41,821 nucleotides of DNA, taken from the NCBI GenBank assembly GCA_021846845.1, contig JAJZWB010000014.1, positions 1 to 41,821 on the forward strand, in the 5' to 3' direction. Below the pieces are notes generated by a model. It saw only the letters and a list, made by a program, of their open reading frames with translations. It searched no databases and was not told the origin of the DNA. A program made the position numbers and the translations under genes. Numbering within the stretch: position 1 is the stretch's first letter; the number at the start of each line of letters is the position of its first letter. This document shows positions 1 to 7,340 of the stretch, in pieces. This DNA is from Actinomycetes bacterium. GTDB lineage: Bacteria > Actinomycetota > Thermoleophilia > Solirubrobacterales > Solirubrobacteraceae.

Positions 1-364
1 CGTCCGAGAGAGCGGCCGCCCGCAGCCGCTCAAGCCAGCCGGCGGCGACCTCGCAGCCCTCGGCGAGGAGGACCACGTCGGCGGGCGCCGACGCCGCCCC
101 GGCCGCGTCGATGCCGCCCTCGCTCAGCACGTGCACTCGATCCGCCCCTCCCCCGGCGCCCGCCAGGCGCTCGATCGCGTCCCCGGGCAGCGGCGCGCCC
201 CCGGCGCCGTGCAGCAGCACGGGCACGCGATCGGACGTGTGGCGCAGGACGCTGCGCAGCGAGCGGGCGAACGGCTCGAGCCCTCCCGAGACCGCGATGC
301 AAACCACCACCTCGCCGCGCCGGGCGCCGAGGCGCTCCCCGGGCACGATCAAGCGCACGCTCAC
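1..364 (-). CDS. GT2-family glycosyltransferase, N-terminal part (cut by window edge)
   Basis: Read leftward from GTG 364, the product opens with a basic stretch and then a beta strand VVVCIAVSGG, followed by LEPFARSLRSVLRHT. This is the usual first strand and helix of a GT-A fold family 2 glycosyltransferase, where the nucleotide-sugar binds. A second strand ADVVLLAEGCEVAAGWLERL occupies the place of the metal-binding DxD region; here it reads L-A-E-G, so the Asp pair is not obvious. About 121 codons are visible and the C-terminus lies outside the window. It is divergent from the polysaccharide ABC permease, and its likely role is sugar transfer during surface glycan assembly. GTG 364 is favoured because a GATAAT hexamer sits 7 nt upstream and an in-frame stop lies further upstream; a second GTG two codons later is possible. 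Confidence 0.65.
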   Translation of the reverse strand, partial: MSVRLIVPGERLGARRGEVVVCIAVSGGLEPFARSLRSVLRHTSDRVPVLLHGAGGAPLPGDAIERLAGAGGGADRVHVLSEGGIDAAGAASAPADVVLLAEGCEVAAGWLERLRAAALSD

Positions 365-371
365 GAGCGCG

Positions 372-377
372 ATTATC
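372..377 (-). promoter_or_regulatory. Putative leaderless -10 element of the GT2 gene
   Basis: GATAAT on the minus strand ends 7 nt before GTG 364. There is no SD sequence between them, so transcription would start at or next to the start codon. No clear -35 box is seen. Confidence 0.45.
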
Positions 378-413
378 CCGTCGCCGCCGACGGTCGGCGC
401 GCCGCCCTGCTGC

Positions 414-419
414 TAGCTT
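414..419 (+). promoter_or_regulatory. Putative extended -10 element of the ABC permease gene
   Basis: TAGCTT preceded by TGC (extended -10 pattern TGnTAnnnT) lies 11 nt before ATG 431. With the GATAAT on the other strand it makes a compact divergent promoter. Confidence 0.4.
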
Positions 420-430
420 GGCGACCGCAG

Positions 431-1291
431 ATGTCAGCCCGGCACGCGCACGCCTACGGCCCGTCGGCGCTCGGCGACGACGCCCGCCGCTTCTGGGAGC
501 TGACGCTCACGCTCGCGCGCAGCGACTTCAAGCTGCGCTACTTCGGCTCGGCGCTCGGCTACGTGTGGTCGCTGATGCGCCCGCTGCTGTTCTTCGGCGT
601 GCTGTACGTGTTCTTCACCGAGATCCTGCAGATCAGCAAGGGCGTACCCCACTACGGCGTCTACCTGCTGACGTGCGTGGTCCTGTGGAGCTACTTCGCC
701 GAGGTGACCGGGGGCTCGGTCCCGTCGCTGGTCAACCGTGAGGGCCTGTTGCGCAAGATCCGCTTCCCGCGGATGGTGATCCCCCTGTCGGTGTCGCTGA
801 CGGCGGCGTTCAACCTGGCGCTGAACATGGTCGTGGTGGTCGTGTTCGCGCTGCTCAACGGCGTGGATCCGAAGCTCAGCTGGCTGGAGCTGGTCCCGAT
901 CGTGCTCGGATTCGCCGTGATGGCGACCGGGTTCGGCATGCTGCTGTCGGCCGCCTACCCGCGCTTCCGGGACGTGGCCCCGATCTGGGAGGTGCTGCTG
1001 CAGGCGTGGTTCTACTGCTCGCCGATCATGTACGCGTCGACCAAGTACAGCTCGCCGACTGCGATCGCGACGTTCGGCACGGGCCTGGCCCACATCGCGA
1101 TGATCAATCCCGCGGCGATGCTGTTCACCCAGGCGACGCACGCGGTGATCGGCGGACCCCAGCTGCCGTCGGCGCCCGCGGTCGGCGGGTGGCTCGCGAC
1201 CGTGCTGGCGTTCACGGTGATCCTGGCCGCGTTCGCCGTCGGATGGTGGTTCTTCACGCGTGAGGCGCCGCGGGTGGCCGAGAACCTCTGA
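431..1291 (+). CDS. ABC-2 polysaccharide/polyol-phosphate exporter permease (TagG/Wzm-like)
   Basis: This 286-aa integral membrane protein has the ABC-2 permease architecture. A cytoplasmic N-terminal amphipathic segment (about residues 15-40, ending SDFKLRYFGSALGYVWSLMRPL) is the coupling motif conserved in TagG/Wzm/KpsM permeases. About six hydrophobic helices follow, with the typical GLLRKIRFPRMVIPLSVSL loop at about residues 105-125. Such permeases pair with an ATPase (TagH/Wzt) to export undecaprenyl-linked glycans. No ATPase gene is adjacent in the window; it may lie elsewhere. ATG 431 is chosen because the conserved N-terminus begins just after it and a -10-like element precedes it; the reading frame is open further upstream, but that part has no family resemblance. 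Divergent from a glycosyltransferase, consistent with a surface-glycan locus. Confidence 0.88.
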   Translation: MSARHAHAYGPSALGDDARRFWELTLTLARSDFKLRYFGSALGYVWSLMRPLLFFGVLYVFFTEILQISKGVPHYGVYLLTCVVLWSYFAEVTGGSVPSLVNREGLLRKIRFPRMVIPLSVSLTAAFNLALNMVVVVVFALLNGVDPKLSWLELVPIVLGFAVMATGFGMLLSAAYPRFRDVAPIWEVLLQAWFYCSPIMYASTKYSSPTAIATFGTGLAHIAMINPAAMLFTQATHAVIGGPQLPSAPAVGGWLATVLAFTVILAAFAVGWWFFTREAPRVAENL

Positions 1292-1332
1292 CGACCCTTC
1301 CGGCGGGGCTCATGAGGCGCGCGGACACGGCT

Positions 1333-1416
1333 GATGAGGGCGCGCCCGGCCGGCCGATGAGGGCACGACCGGCCGGCCGATGAGGGCGCGCCCGGCCGGC
1401 CGATGAGGGCGCCCGG
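1333..1416. repeat. Tandem repeat, 23-bp unit, 3.6 copies
   Basis: Units begin at 1333, 1356, 1379 and 1402 (partial). Units 1 and 3 are identical; unit 2 differs at two positions. Each starts GATGAGGGC and ends CCGGCCGGCC, so each carries a GGCCGGCC palindrome. The array lies between the permease stop and the 3' end of the convergent membrane-protein gene. Confidence 0.85.
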
Positions 1417-1496
1417 CGGGGCTCCCGGCGGCGGGACCCATCCTGTGCTGCAGAGGACCGGCCGGGGAATCCCGGACGCGCCCGGCGGCCTGGGCG

Positions 1497-2705
1497 TCAG
1501 ATCCCCGTGATCACCCAGGGCAGGAAGAGGCTCATCGCCCCCGCGGCCGCCGCGAGCGACCTGGCGGTCCGCGAGCGCTGCTCCAGGCCCGAGATCAGCA
1601 GGGCGCCGAACAGCGGGGCGGTGTAGCGCGCCAGCACCCACTGGTCGTCGAACGGCACCAGCAGCAGCACCGCCGCGAGCCCCAGCGCCGAGACGCCGGC
1701 GGCCAGGCCCCGCCGCGCCAGCCAGACCGAGAGGGCCATCGCCGCGAGCATCAGCGCCGCGTAGACCAGGTCCCAGCTGGACACGGCACTGCCGAACCCG
1801 TGGAGCATCGGCGCGAGCTTCGAGAGGAAGGCCAGCGGCGAGCCGGCGGGCGCGGCCGTCGCCGCGACCGACACCGAGCCCGGGATGTGTGGGACCGTGA
1901 GGCGCACATAGGCCTGCCAGGCCGCGTAGGCGGCGGTCGGGACCACGACCGGAGGCCAGGCGAGGCGCACCAGCGCCAGCACCGCGCGACGGTCGCGGCG
2001 GGCGCGGGCGCAGCGGACGAGCGCCTCCAGCAGGATCGCGGCCACCGCCACCGCCCCGGTCTCACGTGACAGGACCGAGATCGAGAGAAGCAGCGCGGCC
2101 GCCCAGCGGCGCTCGGAGCGCCACGCCAGCAGCGCACCCAGCATCGTCGCAGTCGCCAGCGGATCGGTCAGGTCGCGCAGCGTCGGCATCAGCAACCCCG
2201 GAAGCGCCCCGACCGCGAGCGCCCACCACACCGACCACCCGCGCCGGCGGCAGAAGACCGCGAACGCCGCGGTCAACCCGAGCACCGCGAGCACGTTGAC
2301 CGCCAGCATCGCCCACGGCAGCGCCGCCCGCCTGCCGAGCGCCAGGAGGTAGGCGAGCGCCGGGTACGCCGGCCGCTGGAAGTGGTATCCGGCGGGGCCG
2401 ACCATGTCGGCGACCGTCGACCGGCGCAGCAGGAGCGGGTCGCCGGCCTCGATCCAGTAGAACTGGCCGTCGTAGCCCTGCGGCGAGAGGACCGGCGCGC
2501 CCGCCGGCGGATGCGTGTAGCGCGCGAAGCGCTGGCCGAAGAGGATGAAGCCGGCCGGGTTGCCGTGGTAGTCGCCGAGCCGCGAGCCGATCAGCATCGC
2601 CAGGACCAGCGCCACGACGAGCACCGGTGCGGCGACCGTCAGGCGTCGCGCGGCGAGCCGGATCCCCGCGGCCGTGGCCGGCGCGTTGCGTTGCGCTGAG
2701 TACAC
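1497..2705 (-). CDS. Polytopic membrane protein, GT-C-type glycosyltransferase-like
   Basis: A 402-aa protein with about 9-11 hydrophobic helices. After the first helix (about residues 27-44) a periplasmic loop carries GYDGQFYWIEAGDPLLLRRS, and then YHFQRPAYPALAYLLALG. An acidic D-G-Q-F motif in the first large loop followed by a R-P/A-YP motif is the layout of GT-C enzymes that use polyprenyl-phosphate sugars. A second charged site, LRDLTDPLAT, lies near residue 190. Polyprenyl-sugar donor use is inference. The gene lies among glycan genes but is oriented against the permease. The start is GTG 2705; no SD sequence is obvious. An alternative reading is an uncharacterised cell-surface polymer assembly protein; substrate unknown. 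Confidence 0.7.
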   Translation of the reverse strand: MYSAQRNAPATAAGIRLAARRLTVAAPVLVVALVLAMLIGSRLGDYHGNPAGFILFGQRFARYTHPPAGAPVLSPQGYDGQFYWIEAGDPLLLRRSTVADMVGPAGYHFQRPAYPALAYLLALGRRAALPWAMLAVNVLAVLGLTAAFAVFCRRRGWSVWWALAVGALPGLLMPTLRDLTDPLATATMLGALLAWRSERRWAAALLLSISVLSRETGAVAVAAILLEALVRCARARRDRRAVLALVRLAWPPVVVPTAAYAAWQAYVRLTVPHIPGSVSVAATAAPAGSPLAFLSKLAPMLHGFGSAVSSWDLVYAALMLAAMALSVWLARRGLAAGVSALGLAAVLLLVPFDDQWVLARYTAPLFGALLISGLEQRSRTARSLAAAAGAMSLFLPWVITGI

Positions 2706-2875
2706 CCAGGCGGGATATCGGCAGCTGCCGGCGTGCTCTGTAGCTCCGGTCGAGACGGGAGATCGGCGCCCGCCGTCGCGATCTCCGGCAGCGGGCGTCC
2801 GGAGATGGTGCGGGCGCCCGCCGAGCCCGGCGCAGACCGTTGGCAGGCGCGGGCGACCGCCGAGCCCGGCGGCGC

Positions 2876-3805
2876 TCAGAGACCGGCCAGGATCGTGCGC
2901 AGCCCGTCGCGCAGCGAGACGGTCGGCCCCCAGCCCAGCTCACGCCGGGCGCGGGTCACGTCGAGGCAGCTGCGGCGCACCTCGCCCGCGCGCTCCGGCT
3001 CGAACAGGGGCGCCAGCGGCGCGTGCCCGCCGGCCACGTCGTTGAGCGCCTCGATCAGGTCCAGCACCGAGGTCTCGCGGCCGTGGCCGATGTTCACCGG
3101 CCCGGTGATCGGCGCGTCGGCGGCCAGGAGGTTGGCGCGCACCACGTCCGAGACGTCGACCCAGTCGCGCGTCTGGCGGCCGTCGCCGAACACCGTCGGC
3201 GCGCGCCCCTCCACCAGGCAGCCGCAGAAGATCGCCACCACGCCCGCCTCGCCGTGGACGTCCTGGCGCGGGCCGTAGACGTTGCCGTAGCGAAGCGAGA
3301 CGGTCGACAGGCCGAACAGGCGCGCGAACAGATCGCAGTAGCCCTCGGCGGCCAGCTTGCTCTGACCGTAGGGCGCAAGGGGGACGATCGGATGCCCCTC
3401 CGGCGTCGGCAGCAGCTCGGCGTCGCCGTACAGGCCGCCGCCGGTCGACGTGTTGACCAGCCGCCGCGCGCCCGCGCGGCGGGCGGCCCCCAGGACGTTG
3501 ATCGTCCCGAGCACGTTCACGGCTGCGTCGGCGTCGGGGTTATCCACGGAGTGGCGCACGTCGATCTGCGCCGCCATGTGGAACACGACCTCCGGCCGTG
3601 CCGCGGCGAGCGCCTCACCGACCGCGTCCGCGTCGCGCACGTCGATCTCGTGCAGGATCGCCCCGGCCGCGAGCGCGCCCTCGAGGTTCGCCCTCCGGCC
3701 CGTCGAGAGGTTGTCGATCACGGCCACCCGGTCCCCGCGCGCCAGCAGCGCGTCGACCAGGTTAGAGCCGATGAATCCGGCTCCGCCGGTGACCACGCAG
3801 TCCAT
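2876..3805 (-). CDS. NAD-dependent sugar epimerase/dehydratase (GalE-like extended SDR)
   Basis: This 309-aa protein is an extended short-chain dehydrogenase. The Rossmann NAD-binding motif GGAGFIGS is at residues 7-14, and a D-N-L-S-T motif at 31-35 selects NAD. The catalytic pair Y146-x3-K150 (YGQSK) is present with a Ser/Thr cluster at 119-121. The C-terminal domain contains RYGNVYGPRQ and the substrate-side FGDGRQTRDWVDVSDV signature of UDP-sugar 4-epimerases. It probably supplies a UDP-hexose for the adjacent glycosyltransferases, though 4-epimerase versus dehydratase cannot be settled. ATG 3805 is used because the first beta strand begins at residue 2; a TAACCT hexamer lies 10 nt upstream and no SD is seen. 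Divergent from the WecG/TagA transferase gene. Confidence 0.88.
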   Translation of the reverse strand: MDCVVTGGAGFIGSNLVDALLARGDRVAVIDNLSTGRRANLEGALAAGAILHEIDVRDADAVGEALAAARPEVVFHMAAQIDVRHSVDNPDADAAVNVLGTINVLGAARRAGARRLVNTSTGGGLYGDAELLPTPEGHPIVPLAPYGQSKLAAEGYCDLFARLFGLSTVSLRYGNVYGPRQDVHGEAGVVAIFCGCLVEGRAPTVFGDGRQTRDWVDVSDVVRANLLAADAPITGPVNIGHGRETSVLDLIEALNDVAGGHAPLAPLFEPERAGEVRRSCLDVTRARRELGWGPTVSLRDGLRTILAGL

Positions 3806-3815
3806 CGCGGGCCCC

Positions 3816-3821
3816 AGGTTA
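3816..3821 (-). promoter_or_regulatory. Putative leaderless -10 element of the epimerase gene
   Basis: TAACCT on the minus strand, 10 nt before ATG 3805, with no SD in between. One of a family of similar hexamers in this window. Confidence 0.4.
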
Positions 3822-3983
3822 GCCGTGCCCCCAGCGCGACGCCCGGTCGCCGTGCCGGCGCGAGTCGCAGCGCCGGTCGCGCGGGCGCTTCCACAACGGC
3901 GTAACTTGAGCCGTCGAATCGCGTTCATATGCGCGACCGTCGCCATGCCCGGCACCCATTCGCCAGGAGTCAGACCCAGCCCG

Positions 3984-4799
3984 ATGCAGACCCGGGGCTC
4001 GACCGAGCCGCTGCCACCGCCTCCGCGCCGCGCCCCGCGCACGGCCCTGCTGGTCGACGTCCCGATCGGGTTGATCGACTACGAAGGCGCGCTGGACCAG
4101 ATCGACGCGATGGTGGCCGCCGGCGAGCGCGGCTACGTCTGCGTCTGCAACGTGCACACCCTGATGGCCTCGGCCGAGGAGCCCGAGCTGCGAACCGCGC
4201 TGATGGGCTCCTCGCTCAACGTCCCCGACGGCCAGCCGCTGGTCTGGGCGCTGAACCTGCTCGGCAACCCGCTTCGCGACCGGGTCTACGGTCCCGAGCT
4301 GATGTCGCGCAGCTGCGCCCGCGCCGCCCGCACCGGTCAGCGGATCTACCTGTACGGGGGGCGCGACCAGGGCGCGCTCGTGCAGCTGACCCTCAACCTC
4401 CGGCGCCGCCATCCCGGGATCCGGATCGTCGGCGGCCACTCCCCGCCCCACCGGGAGCTGACCGACGAGGAGCGCGCCGCGGTGATCGCGGACATCAACG
4501 GCTCGGGCGCCGACATCGTCTGGGTCGGGATCGGCGTACCCAAGCAGGAGAAGTGGATGGCGAGGATGCGACCGCATCTCGACTCGCCCGTTCTGGTCGG
4601 CGTCGGCGCTGCGTTCGACTTCCACGCCGGAATCGTCCCCCAGGCGCCCGGCTGGATGCAGCGCGCCGGCCTGGAGTGGGCTTACCGTCTGGCGCACGAG
4701 CCCCGGCGGCTGTGGCGGCGCTACCTTCGCTACAACCCGCGCTTCGTGCTCGCGTTCGCCGGCCAGCTGCTCGCCAGCCGCACGGCGGCGCGGGGGTAG
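3984..4799 (+). CDS. WecG/TagA/CpsF family glycosyltransferase
   Basis: Enzymes of this family (GT26) transfer N-acetylmannosamine(uronate) or another sugar to a lipid-linked acceptor at the cytoplasmic membrane face. The 271-aa product shows the family motifs in order: N56-V-H-T, the catalytic V-P-D-G-Q at 80-84, GIGVPKQEKWM at 183-192, FDFHAG at 211-216, and the basic C-terminal membrane-binding tail QRAGLEWAYRL..EPRRLWRRY. ATG 3984 gives a normal family length with a proline/arginine-rich leader of about 20 residues; ATG 3945, in frame, is the alternative. It is followed 67 bp later by a glycosyltransferase on the same strand, making it first of a four-gene glycan operon. The acceptor is not predictable. 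Confidence 0.9.
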   Translation: MQTRGSTEPLPPPPRRAPRTALLVDVPIGLIDYEGALDQIDAMVAAGERGYVCVCNVHTLMASAEEPELRTALMGSSLNVPDGQPLVWALNLLGNPLRDRVYGPELMSRSCARAARTGQRIYLYGGRDQGALVQLTLNLRRRHPGIRIVGGHSPPHRELTDEERAAVIADINGSGADIVWVGIGVPKQEKWMARMRPHLDSPVLVGVGAAFDFHAGIVPQAPGWMQRAGLEWAYRLAHEPRRLWRRYLRYNPRFVLAFAGQLLASRTAARG

Positions 4800-4866
4800 C
4801 GCCTCGCCATGCGCCGACAGGGCGAGCGCGAGCCCCGCGCGCGACCCTGCCCCAAGCCAAGCTCCC

Positions 4867-6579
4867 GTGCCGGCCAAGCCGACAGCCTCGATCGTGATCC
4901 CCACCCGCCGCCGCGCGGACTACCTGTCGGTGGCGCTGCGCTCGATCGAGGCGCAGGCGCAGGCGCTCGGCGCCGAGGTGATCGTCGTCAACGACGGCGA
5001 CGACCCCGCAACTCGTGAGGTGGCCCGCAGGCACGGTGCGGCCGTGATCTCGCTGCCGCCGCCCGGGGGCGCGAACGCCGGGCGCAACGCCGGGATCGAC
5101 GCCGCCGCGTCGGACCTGATCGTGTTCTGCGACGACGACGTCGAGGCTCCCGACGGGTGGCTGGCGGCGATACTGGAGGGAGCTCGCACGGCCCCGCACG
5201 CGGGCGTGTTCGGCGGCCCGATCCGCGCCCGGCTGGAGGGCGGTGGACCGCGCGCCTGCGGGCGCGAGCCGGCGCCGATCACGACCCTGGACCTGGGCCC
5301 GGAGGACCGTGACGTGGAGCTGGTGTGGAGCGCGAACATGGCGATCCGGCGCGCGGCGATCGAGCGCGCCGGACGCTTCGACGAGTCGATCCGCGGCCGC
5401 GGCGAGGAGGAGGAGTGGGAGCGCCGCTACGCGGCGCTCGGCGGGGTCGTGCGCTACCTCGCGGGCGCCGGGCTAGACCACAGGCGCACCGCCGCGGACT
5501 CGACGGTCGCCGGGCTGGCCCGCGCCGCCTACCGACACGGCCGAGACGCGCGAGCCTACGACGCCCGCAAGGGCGTCGCGCCCGCGCTCGCCGGGGAGCT
5601 GCGCACGCTCGCGGGCTGCGGCTGGCACACGGCCCGGCGGCGGTGCGCATTCGGGGTGGCGATGAGCGCGCACTCGGCCGGGCGGCTCAGGCAGGCCCTG
5701 GCCGGCGCGAAGGGGCCCGCGGACGCGCTCGGCGCGGCGCGGACGGTTGCCGGGGACGCGGCGCCGGGGGACTTCCTCTCAGGCGAGAGCGGTCTGGTGA
5801 CCGGGATCCGCGCCACCACCCGCGCGGTGATCCGGGACGCCGCCGCCGACTCGATGCGCCTGCTGAGCGCGGAGCCCCAGCGCCTGCGCCGGGCCGCCCG
5901 GGCATGGCCGCGCAGGCGCGTGCTGGTGCTCGCGGTCGAGCGCGCCGGCGAGCCCAACCTGCTCGCGGCCGCCCGAGCCGAGCTGCTGCGATCGCGCCAC
6001 ATCGTCTCGCTGGAGACCTGCGACGCGGGCCGGCGCGGCAAGTTCGAGAACCTCAACCTGCTGCTGGCACGCGCCCGGCCGTCCGACCACGACTGGCTGA
6101 TCGTGCTCGACGACGACGTCCGCCTCCCGCGCGACTTCCTGGACTCGTTCCTGTTCCTGGCCGAGCGCTTCGGGCTGAACCTCGCGCAGCCCGCGCACCG
6201 CGCCCGCTCGCACGCCGCCTGGCGCGTCACGCGGCGACGCACCCCGAGCGTCGTCCGCGAGACGGCGTGGGTCGAGATCGGCCCGGTCGTCGCCTTCCAC
6301 CGCAGCACCTTCGAGACGCTGCTGCCGTTCCCGCAGCTGCGGATGGGCTGGGGCCTGGACTCCCACTGGGGGGCCGTCGCGCGCGAGCGCGGCTGGCGGC
6401 TCGGGATCGTCGACGCCACCGCGATCGGGCACGGCCTGCGGCCGATCGCCGCCGGGTACGACCACGGCGAGGCCGTGGCCGAGAGCCGCCGCTTCCTGCA
6501 GGACCGTCCCCGCATCACCGTGGAGGAGGCGCAGCGCACGCTCGCCACCCATCGCGGCTGGAGCCGAGCGCCGCGTTGA
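4867..6579 (+). CDS. Two-domain glycosyltransferase (GT2 domain plus second GT-A-like domain)
   Basis: A 570-aa fusion. Residues 7-230 form a GT2 domain: ASIVIPTRRR, VIVVNDGDDP near 40, GANAGRNAGI near 70, the metal-binding CDDDVEAP at 88-95, and WSANMAIRR..ERAGRFDE..RGRGEEEEW typical of inverting GT2 enzymes. A helical linker (about 230-350) leads to a second domain with VLVLAVERAGEPN, LIVLDDDVRLPRDFLDSF near 410-425 and GWGLDSHW near 494, which looks like a second nucleotide-sugar site. Two active sites in one chain could build an alternating polymer or add two sugars in sequence; this is inference. GTG 4867 is the only good start near the domain; its SD is weak, so coupling to the upstream gene is possible. 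The stop overlaps the next start. Confidence 0.82.
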   Translation: MPAKPTASIVIPTRRRADYLSVALRSIEAQAQALGAEVIVVNDGDDPATREVARRHGAAVISLPPPGGANAGRNAGIDAAASDLIVFCDDDVEAPDGWLAAILEGARTAPHAGVFGGPIRARLEGGGPRACGREPAPITTLDLGPEDRDVELVWSANMAIRRAAIERAGRFDESIRGRGEEEEWERRYAALGGVVRYLAGAGLDHRRTAADSTVAGLARAAYRHGRDARAYDARKGVAPALAGELRTLAGCGWHTARRRCAFGVAMSAHSAGRLRQALAGAKGPADALGAARTVAGDAAPGDFLSGESGLVTGIRATTRAVIRDAAADSMRLLSAEPQRLRRAARAWPRRRVLVLAVERAGEPNLLAAARAELLRSRHIVSLETCDAGRRGKFENLNLLLARARPSDHDWLIVLDDDVRLPRDFLDSFLFLAERFGLNLAQPAHRARSHAAWRVTRRRTPSVVRETAWVEIGPVVAFHRSTFETLLPFPQLRMGWGLDSHWGAVARERGWRLGIVDATAIGHGLRPIAAGYDHGEAVAESRRFLQDRPRITVEEAQRTLATHRGWSRAPR

Positions 6580-7340
6580 CCGCCGCCCGCGAAAACGCGC
6601 AGGCCGCGGCGCACCCCGCCGGCGGCTCGGAGCCCTACGAGACCGACAACCTGCTGGACCGCGCGACTCGCGAGTCGACGCTAGAGCGCCACTACCGCCG
6701 GATGGAGCAGCGCGAGCGCGAGCTGCTGTCACGCCGGCTGCCGCTCACCGGCGGAGACGTGCTGTCGGTCGGCTGCGGCTGGCACCCGGGCCGGCACCTC
6801 TTCCCGGCGCCGGCGTTCCGGCTCGTCGCCGTCGACGCCGACCCCGCATGCGCGCCCGCCGTGCTCTCCGCGGGAACCGCCGACGAGGCGCTGACCGGTC
6901 ACGCCGGAAGGCTCAAGCTCGCGCCGGGATCGTTCGACGTGGTGCTCTACCGGCTGGTGCTGCATCACATCGCCTACCAGGGCCCGCTCGCGCCGTGCTT
7001 CGCGGAGGCGGCGCGGCTGCTGGCGCCGGGCGGGGCGCTGGTCGCGGTCGAGCCCGGGCTGTGGCACCCGGTCGGGGCCGCCCTGGCGCTCGCCAACGCC
7101 ACCGGGCTCGCGACCCGCCTGCACGGGACGCCCGACGACGTGCCGCTCTCCCCCCGGCGGCTCGTCGCCGAGGCGCGGGCGGCGGGCCTCAAGCCGGAGC
7201 TGCACGCGGTCACCTACGGCTGGCGGCGCCTGGCTCCGGCGCTCCAGCGCGCGCTCGCGCCGCTGGACGCGCTCGGCTCGCGGCGGCGGCTGGCGCCGCT
7301 TGGACACACGCTGATGCTGATCGCGCGCGCGGAGGGCTGA
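6576..7340 (+). CDS. Class I SAM-dependent methyltransferase
   Basis: A 254-aa protein with a Rossmann methyltransferase core. Motif I is DVLSVGCGWHPG (61-72), the acidic strand-2 residue is in VAVDAD (85-89), motif post-I/II is FDVVLYRLVLHHIAYQGP, and the LLAPGGALVAVEPG strand follows. Helices after this may form a lid. A conserved-looking N-terminal segment (SEPYETDNLLDRATRESTLERHY) precedes the fold, which supports the TTG start at 6576; this start overlaps the preceding stop (TTGA), so translation is probably coupled. ATG 6703 would remove that segment. It probably methylates a sugar or lipid-linked intermediate in this glycan operon; the substrate is unknown. Confidence 0.82.
   Translation: MTAARENAQAAAHPAGGSEPYETDNLLDRATRESTLERHYRRMEQRERELLSRRLPLTGGDVLSVGCGWHPGRHLFPAPAFRLVAVDADPACAPAVLSAGTADEALTGHAGRLKLAPGSFDVVLYRLVLHHIAYQGPLAPCFAEAARLLAPGGALVAVEPGLWHPVGAALALANATGLATRLHGTPDDVPLSPRRLVAEARAAGLKPELHAVTYGWRRLAPALQRALAPLDALGSRRRLAPLGHTLMLIARAEG

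Noticed and set aside
2706-2875. Degenerate duplications (GCCGAGCCCGGCG twice) between the membrane protein and epimerase genes
   Set aside because: Only two imperfect copies with irregular spacing; not separable from biased composition.
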